The notes beneath the pieces are model-generated. The model was not told where the DNA came from. It saw nothing but the letters and a program-made list of their open reading frames with translations, and did not search any database. This document shows positions 12,371 to 23,399 of a stretch of 64,000 bases of DNA, one piece after another. Positions within the stretch are counted from its first letter, which is position 1, and every line of letters begins with the position of its first letter. The stretch is taken from assembly GCA_029817715.1 (NCBI GenBank), contig JARUPY010000516.1:1-64000 (forward strand), in the 5' to 3' direction. Position numbers and translations under genes: made by a program. This DNA is from Melastoma dodecandrum (taxonomy: Eukaryota; Streptophyta; Magnoliopsida; Myrtales; Melastomataceae).

Positions 12371-12619
12371 AGACATCCTAGGTTAGGTGATGTTTTGCTC
12401 TCAAGAGTGAGTATTCAACAAGGTTGCGACAGTGGTTGGAACTACAAAGTGTCATGGCCGGATAGAAATGTCGTGGTTATGCCTGACAATGTAGTTTATG
12501 ACGTGGATGATAAAGTTGAAGAAGAGGACTTGTCTGTACAGGTTTTGTCGTGCGTTAATGATTTGTCGGTTCAAGTGGAATATTTACAAGTTTAGATGAA
12601 TGATCTAGCCGCTGAAGTG
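12371..12619 (+). pseudogene. 5' part of an unidentified reading frame split by a copia insertion
   Basis: An open frame (VSIQQGCDSGWNYKVSW, then acidic EEEDLSVQVLSCVNDLSVQV and, after one TAG at 12593-12595, MNDLAAEV) runs into the left LTR at 12620. Past the right LTR, at 29350-29460, the frame resumes in register as REDLTLVIQS, NTILQSLLDELW, ending WEDEP and a stop. The joined product has a heptad-like hydrophobic spacing suggestive of a coiled coil. I do not recognise the family; it could itself belong to an older retroelement. Confidence 0.45.
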
Positions 12620-12923
12620 TGTAAAGATACATTGAAAGCAGTCAAGTATGCAAGAGGCTAAGAAGCAGAGTGAAGAAGAGATTAAATTAATATAGTTTAA
12701 TTGTTGTATAAGATAAATTGGTATAGTTGTAACGAAGACTGGGCTTCGTCTTGTGATAGCCCAGGCCCACTATGTAAATTTGGGAGAAATAATAAATAAA
12801 AGAGGAAAGAGATGATCGTTTCCCTCGTGGATTCTGTTTCAAATTATTTTCTGGTATTGCTGTCAACTGGCAGATATGGATCTCGATGATGGCTGCAACT
12901 TGCTTCCGCCATGACTTTCTAAG
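12620..12923 (+). repeat. 5' LTR of the copia element
   Basis: 304 bp, aligned by eye over its whole length with 29048-29347. Both carry GTGATAGCCCAGGCCCACTA and a GTTGCTGTCAACTGGCAG block. It starts TGTAAAG; the end reads CTAAG rather than the usual CA. Confidence 0.9.
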
Positions 12924-12924
12924 A

Positions 12925-12936
12925 TGGTATAAGAGC
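12925..12936 (+). other. Primer-binding site, initiator-Met tRNA type
   Basis: TGGTATAAGAGC lies immediately after the 5' LTR and differs by one base from the canonical plant copia site TGGTATCAGAGC. Confidence 0.85.
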
Positions 12937-13097
12937 ACCAGAGGTCTTTTGAGCATGGTGACCGGGGGAGAAGTGAGACATTGCAGCAATGGTGAACGGG
13001 GGAGGAGTGATACGGCAATCTCAGGTAGATCCTAACAATGAAAACAAGCAGGTTTCTTTTAGTAGTTCAAAAATGAAATGAGACGAGAGATTCCAAT

Positions 13098-14060
13098 ATG
13101 ATTAATGATCCTGCTGATTTTGCTTCGCCATATTCTCTGCAACCTACTGATGCCTTAACATCTGTGAAGGTGACACCGGTTTTAGACGGAATGAATTACT
13201 ATACATGGAGTCGTTCCTTTGAAATGGCATTAGTAATCAGGAAATAAACTCGGATTTGTTGATGGAAGTGTCCCGATGCCTGATCCTGATGATGCTAAGT
13301 TTTCTCCCTTGGAAGCGCTGTAATACTCTCGTGATTAGCTGGCTGCTTAGATCAATTGAGGGAATCAATTGCTGCGAATGTCTTTTTCATGAATTCTGCA
13401 GCAGAAATTTGGGAAACGTTGAAGAAACGATATGCACAGCGAGATAATAATAAGATTTGTAGGTTGCAGATGGCTTTGATGAGTATAATTCAGGGAGATC
13501 GGTCGGTGGATGAATATTGCACGAAATTGGCCACTATATGGGAAGAATTGAAGAATTTTTGCCCTTTGCCTCATTTGTAGCTTGGCAAATGCAATGATCG
13601 GTGCTTTATGAAGTTTATCGAGGTACAAATGGAGGATAATGTGTATAGATTTTTTTTTGGTTTAAATGACGTATATGGTGCACTAAAAAGCAGGATTTTG
13701 GCTATGAAGCCATTTCCTTTGTTGGTTGAAGCCTATAAATATGGTAGTTCAAGAGGAGTCGTACAAGAAGGGAAGAAATGCATCTATTGAAAAAAGCTGC
13801 AATGAAGTTGCAGTCTATGGCTTTAAACTACTCGTATGCATCAGGTGTCTGGAGAATATGATGTTAGAAAGAAACCAACGAAGACAAGACTGGGTTTGTA
13901 ACAAATTGTTGGAAGAAATGGCACACCAAATAAAAGTGTTATCGCATAATATGGATTTCCAAATTCAGGTGGAGGAAGGGGTAGAACATTTGGAAATTCT
14001 GGATATTCAAGGGTGGCAGCAGTACCATAGGTCAATCCAGAAGGTGGTGCAGTTGATCTA
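13098..14060 (+). pseudogene. Copia gag (UBN2/retrotran_gag type), frameshifted
   Basis: It begins at an ATG at 13098 (MINDPADFASPYSLQPTDAL) and reads through DGMNYYTWSRSFEMALVIRK to a stop near 13246. It continues in other frames as FVDGSVPMPDPDDAKFSPLE, then at 13356-13580 NSAAEIWETLKKRYAQRDN, RLQMALMSIIQGDRSVDEYC and LATIWEELKNFCPLP, and finally FFFGLNDVYGALKSRILAMK near 13640-13710. These are the landmarks of the plant copia capsid domain. At least four frame changes and several stops are present. The usual CCHC knuckle cannot be located with confidence. Confidence 0.8.
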
Positions 14061-14096
14061 GGTTTTGATTATGTAAAGGAGCTAGTTCATCAACTA

Positions 14097-14903
14097 ATGA
14101 CCATGCTTAGTGTGAAAACTGGACAAGCTTCATTTCCTCCTGAGCATCATTCTTCTACTCAAACTTCTGTTCATTCTCCTACTTTATATTCTGTGTATTC
14201 AAATACACAAAAGTCAACCGATTTGCCTTTAAATGTTTTTACAAATGTAGCAGGTAGTCTTGTTTGTTCTAGTTCATATTCCTGTGTCAATGATTTGTCT
14301 TCTCTTTGGATAGTGGACAAAAGGGCCACTAATCATATAGCTAGTACCTTGTCGTTCTTTCAATCTTATAAACTTGTTAAGTATTTGTCTGTTGCTCTTC
14401 CTAATGGACAAACTGCACAGGTATCCTTTGTTGGAAATGTTCAACTTCAGAATTCCATGCTTCTTAGAGATGTCTTATTCATACCTTTTTTTAAACTCAA
14501 CCTTGTTTCTGTAAGTCAGCTCATGAGGTCAGGATTGTATTGTGTTATATTTCGTAGCAATCTGTCTTATCCAGGTCCTACCATCATGGAGGACGATTGG
14601 ATTTGCTAGAGAGAGGGCTATATTAGATGTTCTGCAAGATAGACAGCTGGCTGGTCTACATACATTGGACAAGCATAATAGTCTTCATATGAATAGTTTT
14701 TCTAGTGTTGTTAACACATATTCTACTTTTGATATATAGCATTATAGGTTAGGTCATCCTTCATATGAAAAACTCAAGTACATGCAAAACTGTAATTAAT
14801 TACAGCCTTGTTTTAATAAGAAAGTTTGTTCTATATGTCATTATGCAAAGCAGAAACACCAAATTTTTCCTTTACATCATTCTAGATTTGAGCGTATGTT
14901 TGA
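14097..14903 (+). pseudogene. Copia protease and pre-integrase zinc finger, cut by nested insertion
   Basis: The open frame 14097-14609 ends in the copia protease region: SSLWIVDKRATNHI, where the family motif is D-(S/T)-G-A-T, so the catalytic DSG has become DKR. It continues with NGQTAQVSFVGNVQL, LRDVLFIPFFKLNLVSVSQL. After frame changes, the GAG-pre-integrase zinc finger reads HYRLGHPSYEKL and CSICHYAKQKH at 14738-14850 (H-H-C-C intact). Coding stops at 14899-14903, where the bases TTTGA are duplicated on the other side of the nested LTR element. The reading resumes at 26373. Confidence 0.85.
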
Positions 14904-17168
14904 TGTCATAACCCAATTTTTTTTCTAAAAAAAATCACAAAAAAAGTTGAAAATCACAAAAAAAAAATACTAAAAAATTGAAAATCATCGAAAATCAATA
15001 AAAATCATCAAAAATCTTTTAAAATCAATAAAAATCATCTAAAATCACAAAAATCCACAAAATCAAGAAAAATCATAAAAAAAATTCGATAAAAATAATA
15101 AAAAGCTAGACCAGACACTTAGAGACGGAGACACGGAAAGAAGAAAAGAACGCTTGCGAGATACACATTGAGAGATTTCAAGAACAATCGTTTTTGAAGA
15201 AAATCATAAGACATCTTCGACACCCGAAGCTTTGAGGAAATCGAAGACAGATTTTGGAGACGGCATCCCTGTTTGTTCTTCGGGGTCGCCGCAACCTCGG
15301 CGAAATCGGGTAATTTCGTTTCATGTTATTATTGTTCGTTGTCTCTTTCTTTCATTGTTTTGTTGGCAGTTACAGCGTACCGACCGATTCCTGGTGCCCT
15401 CAACGAACGAAGCCGCACTTTCCAACGAAAGATGGATTTGAGGAACACGGTTTCAAGCCACCCATGCTGGCCCTTCGGTTGATCGAATATGCTGACACCA
15501 TTCACTTGAGAAATCCAGGCCTATCCAATAATGCTTACGACACAGACCGCAACAATCATGTCGTACCAGCCCTACGGTAGCGACGCCGAGCTCCATTCCT
15601 ACCTCACACTTGAATCCCTCGAGTCCATCGTCAATCCTGTCAAGCCGACCCTCACCAACAATCCGGCCCCCCAGCGGCTGCCCCGACGTTCCTGGCTCTC
15701 TCAGCATGGTTAGGTTAGCTTGCACCAGCAATAGGATGCTTCACACTAGAAACCTGCTATGGCGGCTGAAGAATCTTCTCCCACATCAAACGTCCACCTG
15801 GACGAACCCGTCAGTCCCAAAGCCATAGTCGCATCTCCTCGCCTCTACCTTCCCGACGAATCCAACCGGCCGTCAAACGTCGTTTCCCCTGGCTCAAGCC
15901 CTCAACCTTCCGATGTTTTCGAATAAGGATCTCCCCCAGAACTCCTCAAACCCACCGGTGGATCAAGGTAGACTTCAACCCGACCAAGGTCACGAAGGAG
16001 AAAACATTTTTTGGGCAGTCCCATCGCCAAATATCTGGAAGCCCCCGTGGAATTCTTATTCCCGCCGAGATTAGGGCAAGTAGAGGAGCCGGACAAGGAG
16101 GGATCGGCGTCCATCAATAGCACGGCTAAGAAATCGGAGATATCATTGGAACAGTAATCGACGGCCATCCTCCTAGCTTCAAACCTACCACAACCAGAGA
16201 AGCGAGCAACCCATCTTCGCCAACGGCGGTTCCCCCTAGCAAGAGCGACGGCTAGAAGCAGCTCCTCACCACGGCCGACCCCTGATTCTAGCCTCCATCT
16301 TCAGCGGACTCCGACTCCGAGTCCCATTGTCCAGATCCGGCCACGACGGCCAAAATCCAACTCTCAGCCGCCGGCTTCTCTTCCCGGCATCTCCGATTTG
16401 GAGCCGCAAACCCCAGCGTATTCCTGCTCCTCGCACTACGTCAGTCGCCTGGTTCCCTATGCTCGAGGCCTGCCTCTGACCCCTGACCCCCAAAGGTATC
16501 TCGGGGGCGGGCCTTGCGGACAACTAAGGCACGCACCCCATTCGACGCGTTCAAGATAATGAAGTATTGGATGGTTTATTTTGAATTCTCAAAGATCAAG
16601 ACCATCTGAAGACGGTGTCGCACTCACCGACGTTACGGCATCAGCGGCTCTCTAGGTTCGCCGTAAACCTATTCTAAAAACGGCACCATGAGGTATAAAT
16701 GCTAACGGGAGCGTTCTATGAAAAGCGAACAATGGTACAACACCCGGTTCTCCCTTGAACTTACTTTGGCTTAGAAACTGTTAAGGGCATTAATCAATCT
16801 ATGATTGTCTACATTTTTGCCCAAAATTCAACTTTCAAGAAATATTTTATAAAAACTGACTCACGTAGACATTTTAAGCATTATTGAGCTCGAGATCATT
16901 TTTTTTACATCAAACAATTTCTTTTTTTTCTAAAACCGAGCTCAATAAAATCGGACATTGGCAACACACAATAAAAGCCTCCTTTTTCTTTTGATACATG
17001 CGATTTAGTAATCCCTAATTCCCGAACCATAACGAATCTCTACAGTTTTTCTAACTTGAACTTAAAATAAGTTAGTGGCGACTCCGACACGTTTTCAAAA
17101 TCCGAAGCCTTATCGTCAAGGGAGGATATTCATTTTAAATGGAACCGGAAACGGGATCACCCGCGACA
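14904..17168 (+). repeat. 5' LTR of the Tat/Ogre-like element
   Basis: 2265 bp, TG...CA. The first 200 bases are rich in AAAAATCA-type repeats, as is common at the start of Ogre/Tat LTRs. A TATA box (TATAAAT, 16694-16700) is conserved in the 3' copy (25897-25902). Bases 16400-17168 match 25605-26372; the rest has no partner in the window. Short open frames inside the LTR look spurious. Confidence 0.85.
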
Positions 17169-17172
17169 GATT

Positions 17173-17190
17173 TGGCGACTCCACTGGGGA
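17173..17190 (+). other. Primer-binding site, Tat/Ogre type
   Basis: TGGCGACTCCACTGGGGA starts four bases after the LTR end. This matches the site seen in Ogre and other Tat-lineage elements, which is generally attributed to a tRNA-Arg primer (family knowledge). Confidence 0.75.
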
Positions 17191-17856
17191 AACTTGGGTA
17201 ATTTTCTAGAGGATTAGGGTCGAAAAATCGATTTCAAAATTGGGGGCAGCCTAGCTTTGTGTGGAGTTTGTTTGCGATTTATTTTTTCCGATTGTCTCTG
17301 CTAGCCTTACAAACTGTTATGACTCTAACAATATATTTCTGTGCTTGCATTGTTTGATGTCACATGATCGATATTTTTCAATACTGGATTTTTCCTGTTA
17401 CATGAGCCTTCATCCCGGGCGCCATAGGATTAGTTTGGGTATACCATATGCCGACGGGTATTGGCCGTTTGCCTCTACCTTTAGGTGGGTACCCACCTGT
17501 TTACCGCCGGACGAATATCCGAGTCCTTTCATTTAAAATGGACCCAGACTCGGATTTCTCCGTTTACGGTTAATGAACGGGTCCAAGCCACATCCGTGAC
17601 GGTAGATAGAATCATTTGATGGGTTACCCTCTGCATGATTTCATAACTCGTGTTTTTTATCTTACTCTAACCCCTTCTTTTCTATGTGTTGTTTAATTTA
17701 GCTCGCTTCGGTGAAGGAGGTTGTTCTTTTCTCTTGCTAAATTTATTCATATGCATTGTGCGCTTACATCCATTTTAGCAATTTGCATATATTATTCCGT
17801 TTGCATCTTAAGCACATTCTTGACATGTCTTTCGGATCTATTTCTCTAAATTCAGG

Positions 17857-18669
17857 ATGCCTATAATAAACTTGACACATAATTTCTCATCCGGCCACGC
17901 GCTAAAAGATTGCTTCAAACATTTATACCCATCTGAGCAAGATTTTGTTCGGACAAAGCTAGGAAGCCTTGTTGACCTCATTGATATTGAGCCGGATTTA
18001 GGATTCCTACGTAACTTACTAGAAAAATGGGATGCGAACACCTTTTCGTTCAAGTTTGGAGTCTTTGAGTTATCACCAACATTAGAGTATACCCAGCTTG
18101 CGAGACATCCCACCTTTCCGAAGCCCGGTTCTCCCATCATCCCTGAGTTTGGTTTCCCCGGGTTCCCCAAGATAGGATTACCAGGATTCCCAATGCTGAA
18201 AGTGCCCGGTGAACCAGAAGTAGCCCAAGAGCCGCAGCCCTCGGAAGTCCCAACGTGCCCGGAGATCCCGGAAGCGCCCCAGGCCTTGAAGGAATCACTA
18301 ATACCTGAGTTCCCTCATCATCATCTGGAGACCGAAGCGGCGAAAGTGCTCAATAGTCCAAAAGTCCAGGAGAGTCCCAAGTTGCCTCCTATCCCCGAAT
18401 CGAAAAAATCCGAATGCCAAAACCCAACAGCCCTACACGATGTCTCTCGGCTCGGGTCCCGACACGTTGTTCCATTTAATGCTCAAACACGAGTTCAATT
18501 CATCCTGTCTCCGACGATCGCAGTCGCCCCCCTTCATTTGAAAAATGCAATCAGTAAGGATGGGGAAATAGGACAGTCGTGTTTGAATAGCAGCAAGAAA
18601 AGTTGTTTTGTCTTGCGTGGGCTACTGCCCAGGATTGTTTCTGGTAGTCGGCATGTCAGGGTAGTCTGA
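17857..18669 (+). CDS. Gag-like ORF1 fragment with DUF7745-type N-terminus and proline-rich tail
   Basis: A 270-codon open frame starts MPIINLTHNFSS after a leader of about 690 bases that follows the PBS. Residues 20-90 (FVRTKLGSLVDLIDIEPDLG, then a FSFKFGVFELSPTLEYTQLA block) resemble the DUF7745 domain of plant Tat/Ogre ORF1 proteins. Residues 95-190 are proline-rich with repeated GFPGFP and PE/PK units. The frame probably shifts near 18520-18670 into the coiled-coil segment that follows. It is the only structural protein piece left in the element. The family assignment rests on resemblance, not on a search. Confidence 0.6.
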   Translation: MPIINLTHNFSSGHALKDCFKHLYPSEQDFVRTKLGSLVDLIDIEPDLGFLRNLLEKWDANTFSFKFGVFELSPTLEYTQLARHPTFPKPGSPIIPEFGFPGFPKIGLPGFPMLKVPGEPEVAQEPQPSEVPTCPEIPEAPQALKESLIPEFPHHHLETEAAKVLNSPKVQESPKLPPIPESKKSECQNPTALHDVSRLGSRHVVPFNAQTRVQFILSPTIAVAPLHLKNAISKDGEIGQSCLNSSKKSCFVLRGLLPRIVSGSRHVRVV

Positions 18670-18691
18670 GAGATCCGTTGTTGCGGTTTCG

Positions 18692-19102
18692 ATTCCGGGG
18701 AAGGAGATAGATCCATTGCTGAAGGATTTGAATGAGAAGAAGCAGAACTTTATGTCCTTGGCTTCTGAGTTGAAAGATGTCCGGAGTCGCCCTGCCTCAA
18801 GGGAGCAGTTGTTTGTAAACGAAACCCTCACGAGACAGGAGGCAGAGACAAGAGCTAGGAGTTTAGAGGAGGAGATCGACAAGGCGCACCATAAATTGGA
18901 GGAGAAAAACGAGCAAATTCAAGCCTCGGCAGGCTTTGCTCAGGAGTACATCAAGGAATTGGATGCTCTTAGATCACAACTAGCAATCACACAAGCGACT
19001 GCAGATGCTAGTGCCACATCAGCTCAGTCAGCCCAACTACAGTGCTTAGCACTCTTGAAGGAACTGGATAAGAAGAATCTTTCCATTATGGAAGCCCGAT
19101 GA
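18692..19102 (+). CDS. Coiled-coil continuation of the gag-like ORF1
   Basis: This frame includes IPGKEIDPLLKDLNEKKQ, then long heptad-rich helices (RSLEEEIDKAHHKLEEKNEQ, and alanine-rich QATADASATSAQSAQ), ending at IMEAR and a stop at 19100-19102. Ogre/Tat ORF1 proteins often have such a coiled coil after the DUF7745 region, so this is probably the same protein beyond a frameshift. The next recognisable sequence is the antisense NPH3 gene copy. Confidence 0.55.
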   Translation: MPGKEIDPLLKDLNEKKQNFMSLASELKDVRSRPASREQLFVNETLTRQEAETRARSLEEEIDKAHHKLEEKNEQIQASAGFAQEYIKELDALRSQLAITQATADASATSAQSAQLQCLALLKELDKKNLSIMEAR

Positions 19103-19557
19103 AAGTCCAAAGCTTCCCGCCACCAACACCCTTCTCGGGAAACTCGAAAACAGACCCTTGTGATGGCGAACGGCAAGAGGATGCATACGCTAAAGCCTAA
19201 TGGAGAGGTTTAATATTGTTATAACTACATCATTGATCTCCCATGAATAACTATTATCGCTGCTCATGACTCGATGTCTTTGCAAAAGACCTCGAGAGCA
19301 GTACACGTCTTCTTATCCTACACTTCTTCGAGACTCGCACCATCGTAGAATCAAGACACGGATTAATAATCAGCAGCACCAGTATAGGTGGCTGCATAAT
19401 CCTGCGACTGTCTAGTTCGACCAACGCAAAGTCTGCAACTGAGATTTTCAAAACACCTTAGTTACCATTTTCTATTCTTTTGACGAAAAAACAACAGGAC
19501 AAAGCAAAACATTAGCCTCAATAAACTGTAAGAACTGGAGATGAACAGAGTTCTTCT

Positions 19558-21796
19558 CATCACGAGATTGAGTTCCGCCACCTCCTCACCACGGGCTTGT
19601 CGCCAACAGTGGAACCCCGTGGGCCTATCTCCGGGCTGTCGAGGTTGTTCATCTTCGTCAGCTTTCTCAGTTTCTCCCACCCCGTAGTCCACGCCGAACC
19701 TTGCTTCTGCTTTGAGACCTTGTCTTGCTGCTGTTGTAGGTTCTCGACAGTGCTCTGAAGCTCGAGGTATTTGGCCTTCATGCCCTCGAGCTCAAACTTT
19801 AGCATGTTGATGTCCTTCTTTGCGGCAGCCCAGCCTTCCTGGAATGACTGCGGGGTCCCCTCGAGGAGGGTCTTCCGGTTTGTCGCGAGTGGCTTTTACT
19901 GGATATCAGTGGTGTCCTTAAGGGCGGAGTTTGCGATTGCGTTGCTGATCTTGACCTGTTCAGAGAAGATGACCCGGACAACTACCCGAAGAGGGAGACG
20001 CTCGTTCTGAGCGGCGTGCATGCAGGCGTCAATCGAGAGCTTCTGGCAGTCCATTATCCGGCACAGCCACTTCCCCTCGTGCTCAGTCAGTGTTGGATGT
20101 GCCTATTTAAATTAGCTTCGATGATGATCCCAAATCAAAATAAAAGGAAACGGCACTTGGCCTTGAATAATATAAGTGAATACCTTCAGGTACGAGTCGA
20201 TAGCCTGTTAAAGTCCGTCATCACAGCTTCTCGCTGATTCCGGTAAGGCCTCGGCTAATACCTGGAACTTTATGAGAGACAGATTTCGATCCCAGGACAC
20301 CTCGGTGAGGTAACTGTCCACGAGCCTGGCAACCCTCATCTTTGCATTCTGGCTGTTGATCCTTTGGGGTCCTTCGTACGCGCTGTGCTTGTCAGAGAAT
20401 GACTGCCTGCTTGGGCTCATTCCATCAGTCTGTTCCTGCACAAGGAAGTGCTCTAAAAGCCTCTGGACAAGGTCTACGTCATACATCTTCTCGCTCTTGT
20501 TATAGGAAGGTATCAGAAGGTCCGCCAGCGTTGCCCGCTCGAACCGCATCCCGACCCGTTTCTCGAGCTCTGTAACGAGTGCAGGTGCCACCTTTAACAT
20601 GTTCGCCATCCGAAGGAGCCGGAGGAGGAAACTGCACGAGGCGCTGTCCCTCTGCTGTGGAATTATATGATCATCCTCTGATCCTTTGACTGAACCATCG
20701 GGGTTTCATCCTTGTGGCCGGCCACCACCATGTGCAGCTCCCCTTTCCAGCTGCTGCTTCCTGCTAAGCTGCTAATCTCGTCATCCCCTGGCCCCATCCT
20801 ATCCTGTAACAACCCAGGGAGCCACTTGGACGCGTACTCCGCGATTGCAGCCCCGATCAGCTCATATCTCATCCCTTTCACCTTTATTGCTGTGATCACC
20901 CTCACGAAATGGTCGATCCTAAGGATTGAGACATCCTCGAAACACCAGTCTGGTGGGACCTGCATGTTTCTGCTGGGGCTCGACTCCTTGACGTCGCCAT
21001 TCCACTTCGGGCTCGAGACCTTCGGCGTCTTCCCTGTGTTCTCTGCCCATGGTGATAGAGCTTTTCGCAGCTCTTTAGGACTAGGATTGAGTCCCTCCAC
21101 GATGACAACACGACATAACTAAAGAATGCCTCAGTCTTGAATATCAGGTTGCCTTCCTCTAGGTCCTCCGCCATCTCAAGATACTCCGCCATGCAACGCA
21201 GGCCCGAGATGTTCGCTGCTGTTAGATCAACTGCGATCCCATAGCAGAACTTTGCCGCAAGCTCAAAGGACTCTAGCCCACCTGGTAGGTTGTCCAGCAC
21301 AACCTCACTAGATCATCCGGTTGAACTTCCCGCTCCTCGAGAGCAGAGGATACTGCAACCAACAACACCGACGATCCACAATCATTTCCCCGAAATCAAT
21401 CCGACAGTCATTTAAAACTATAAGATAGTGTCATTTCCAATCTCAATTCCTGCATTTCCTGTGAAACAAATAGGCATCAGACGGTCATACCTTGTGTAAG
21501 TAGAAATTGATTTCTCCAACCTGGACAAGGAGGTCACTCGGGATTATCAGTCGCGACATACCTAAGAATTGGAGTGCTACATCGTCAACCATTTCTCAAA
21601 ATGCTCAGACAAGTCGACCAAACATAGAACACAGAAACATTATCCACTTGCAGCACAGGCGCATCATGTCACAGGCGAATGCGCCCAAACATGCCAATCA
21701 CCGCAAGAGAGATTTCTTACCAAGATTGGTCACGGAGTTCGAACCCATCAGTTTTGACCCCCTGCCTGTTCGAGGAAAGGACCCCGCCGTTGCCAT
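19558..21796 (-). pseudogene. NPH3/RPT2-family BTB protein gene, intron-containing, inside the LTR element
   Basis: NPH3-family proteins are CUL3 adaptors in phototropin/auxin signalling (family knowledge). The minus-strand model has exon 1 at 21796-21721 (MATAGSFPRTGRG), exon 2 at 21561-21491 (PSDLLVQVGEINFYLHK, start of the BTB fold), exon 3 from 21352 (YPLLSRSGKFNRM), an intron at 20183-20103, and a last exon from 20102 to the stop at 19558-19560. Introns at LYLHK/YPLL and SYLK/AHPT show GT-AG ends; the exon 1-2 join is in frame. NPH3-domain landmarks: [59 protein letters not shown], and a C-terminal coiled coil ending RRWRNSIS. Damage: a lost segment after RM/VLDNLPGG, about 26 codons missing after SPWAEN, a frameshift there, ESLISIIP missing, and stops in DDGL(stop) and DIQ(stop)KP. 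Introns show that genomic or antisense RNA, not spliced mRNA, was copied. Confidence 0.88.
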
Positions 21797-22080
21797 GGTC
21801 GCGGCCAGAGAATGGCTCGCTCTCGGATTCCCACATACCGCGAGAAATCCTCGTACTCTCCTCTGCTAAGATTTGAACATCAAAGGCTTCTGGAGGAAGA
21901 GACAGTCAGAAGGAACAAAAAAAAAAAAAAAAAACAATCCAAACAAGGAGTGAAGACAGAAGCAGAAGCAAGAGCAGCAGCAGCGATAGACTTGATGAGG
22001 GAAACAGACCCACGTATGCTTTTGTTTAGTCCGTCTGCAAGGGACAGTTTATTTCCTCCCTTCCGAGGTTAACACTTTCA
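21797..22080 (-). other. Probable 5' UTR/flank of the NPH3 gene copy
   Basis: Upstream of the NPH3 start lie a CT-rich leader on the minus strand, an A-run on the plus strand (about 21919-21936) and purine-rich DNA. This fits a carried-along 5' UTR or promoter. The exact edge between captured gene and element DNA cannot be seen. Confidence 0.4.
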
Positions 22081-22739
22081 CAGGTTATGATAAGAACGAG
22101 AACGCTAAGTATGTCTTACAGCGTCGTCTCAGAAACCGCGGCATATCATTATGTTTCTCTCGACCAATCCAAAGAAAAGGAGGTGGCACTAACTTGAGAA
22201 TTCCTTCGTTAAACTCAAACTCATCCTTTTTAGAGGCGGTCGAAATTAATGATGTCATACTTAAGTCGAAAATAGTTAGCTTCCTCAATTGAGTCATAAC
22301 ATACTTCCAGCTCCTTCACAAATCCAGAGCGTAGACGACCGATCCCGAAATTTTCATTTAGTACTCACGAGAAATCCCTTGATCCGAAAGACGTGTCAAG
22401 CATGGTTGCTCATTCGTATGTCGCATACCACGTCGTTTGCATCATCCTCATTTATTTATTTTCATTAATACAATTTTTAATCCAAAGGTACCAAAATTAA
22501 TCTCCCAAAGACGCGCCCGTTCGAGCTACGAAGCCGGACGGTATACATGGCTAGCTCAGGACTCTCTCTGACGGATACAACACTGCCCAATATGGGAATG
22601 TCTACAAATTCCACTCCCCCTCTCATCAGATATTCGATTATCGATAACCACCAGTTGGGATCAGGTGCCGTTTTGAACAATTCATCAAGCATTAGGGGTC
22701 AGGAACACACTCCAAATACACGTTTGGAGGGGTGGCGCT

Positions 22740-22979
22740 TCAGGCGGATATGAAGATCCATATGAAGAACAGCATGATGACTCGACGCATGACCAGAAGT
22801 GGCTTGATGATTATTACGACTTTGAACAAGAACTCAAACGTCATGAAGAACCCAAAGAAGCAACAATCCGCTGCACATCAAATGCATGTCAAGAGCTTTC
22901 CACAAAAGTCACGCCGATTCTAAAGAGGATTCTTTCGAATGTCACGGATTCCAGAGGAAAGTTTCTTCCGCAACTATGA
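22740..22979 (+). other. Unassigned acidic open frame in the element
   Basis: An open frame without a clear start reads SGGYEDPYEEQHDDSTHDQK, then WLDDYYDFEQELKRHEEPKE, and ends KFLPQL with a stop at 22977-22979. It is acidic and hydrophilic. I do not recognise it; its sense orientation and position could make it a leftover of the element's 3' coding region. Confidence 0.35.
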
Positions 22980-23145
22980 CATTCCATATGTTTTCAAGCA
23001 AATACGCATAAGAGGCGCTCTCATCCTAACAAAGATAGACGGAGCTGTTCCATTCCAACCGGATCGATGAACTAGAAAAAAATCAACCCAAAAGACTCAA
23101 CCTATGGGGTCGCAAGCCATGTCGAATAAACAATACTTTAACTGG

Positions 23146-23351
23146 GATACTTTAACTGGGGCAAGAGCCAATGGTAACCAGTAAAGGAAGTATCGTTCCA
23201 GCTCATATATTACAAAATCAAAAACTAATCAATGTTTCATTTCTTTGCAGATACTTTAACTGGGGCAAGAGCCAATGGTAACCAGTAAAGGAAGATTCAT
23301 TCCAGCTCATATATTACAAAATCAAAAACTAATCAATGTTTCATTTCTTTG
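23146..23351 (+). repeat. Tandem duplication, 104-bp unit, two copies
   Basis: Units 23146-23249 and 23250-23351 are almost identical: GATACTTTAACTGGGGCAAG at the start, TCATTTCTTTG at the end. A partial extra start (ATACTTTAACTGG) lies just before at 23133. Confidence 0.9.
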
Positions 23352-23399
23352 ATCAACCCCCATTTTCCCTACCACAAGCCTTCATACCTTTACAAGTAA

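Noticed and set aside
15453..15828. Open frames inside the 5' LTR of the Tat/Ogre-like element
   Set aside because: They overlap each other on both strands, lie in the U3 part of the LTR and resemble no protein.
56..22000. Treating all frameshifts as sequencing error
   Set aside because: The 12-exon gene reads 2.9 kb of coding sequence without one indel, so a high global error rate is unlikely; local errors near 23400-24290 remain possible.
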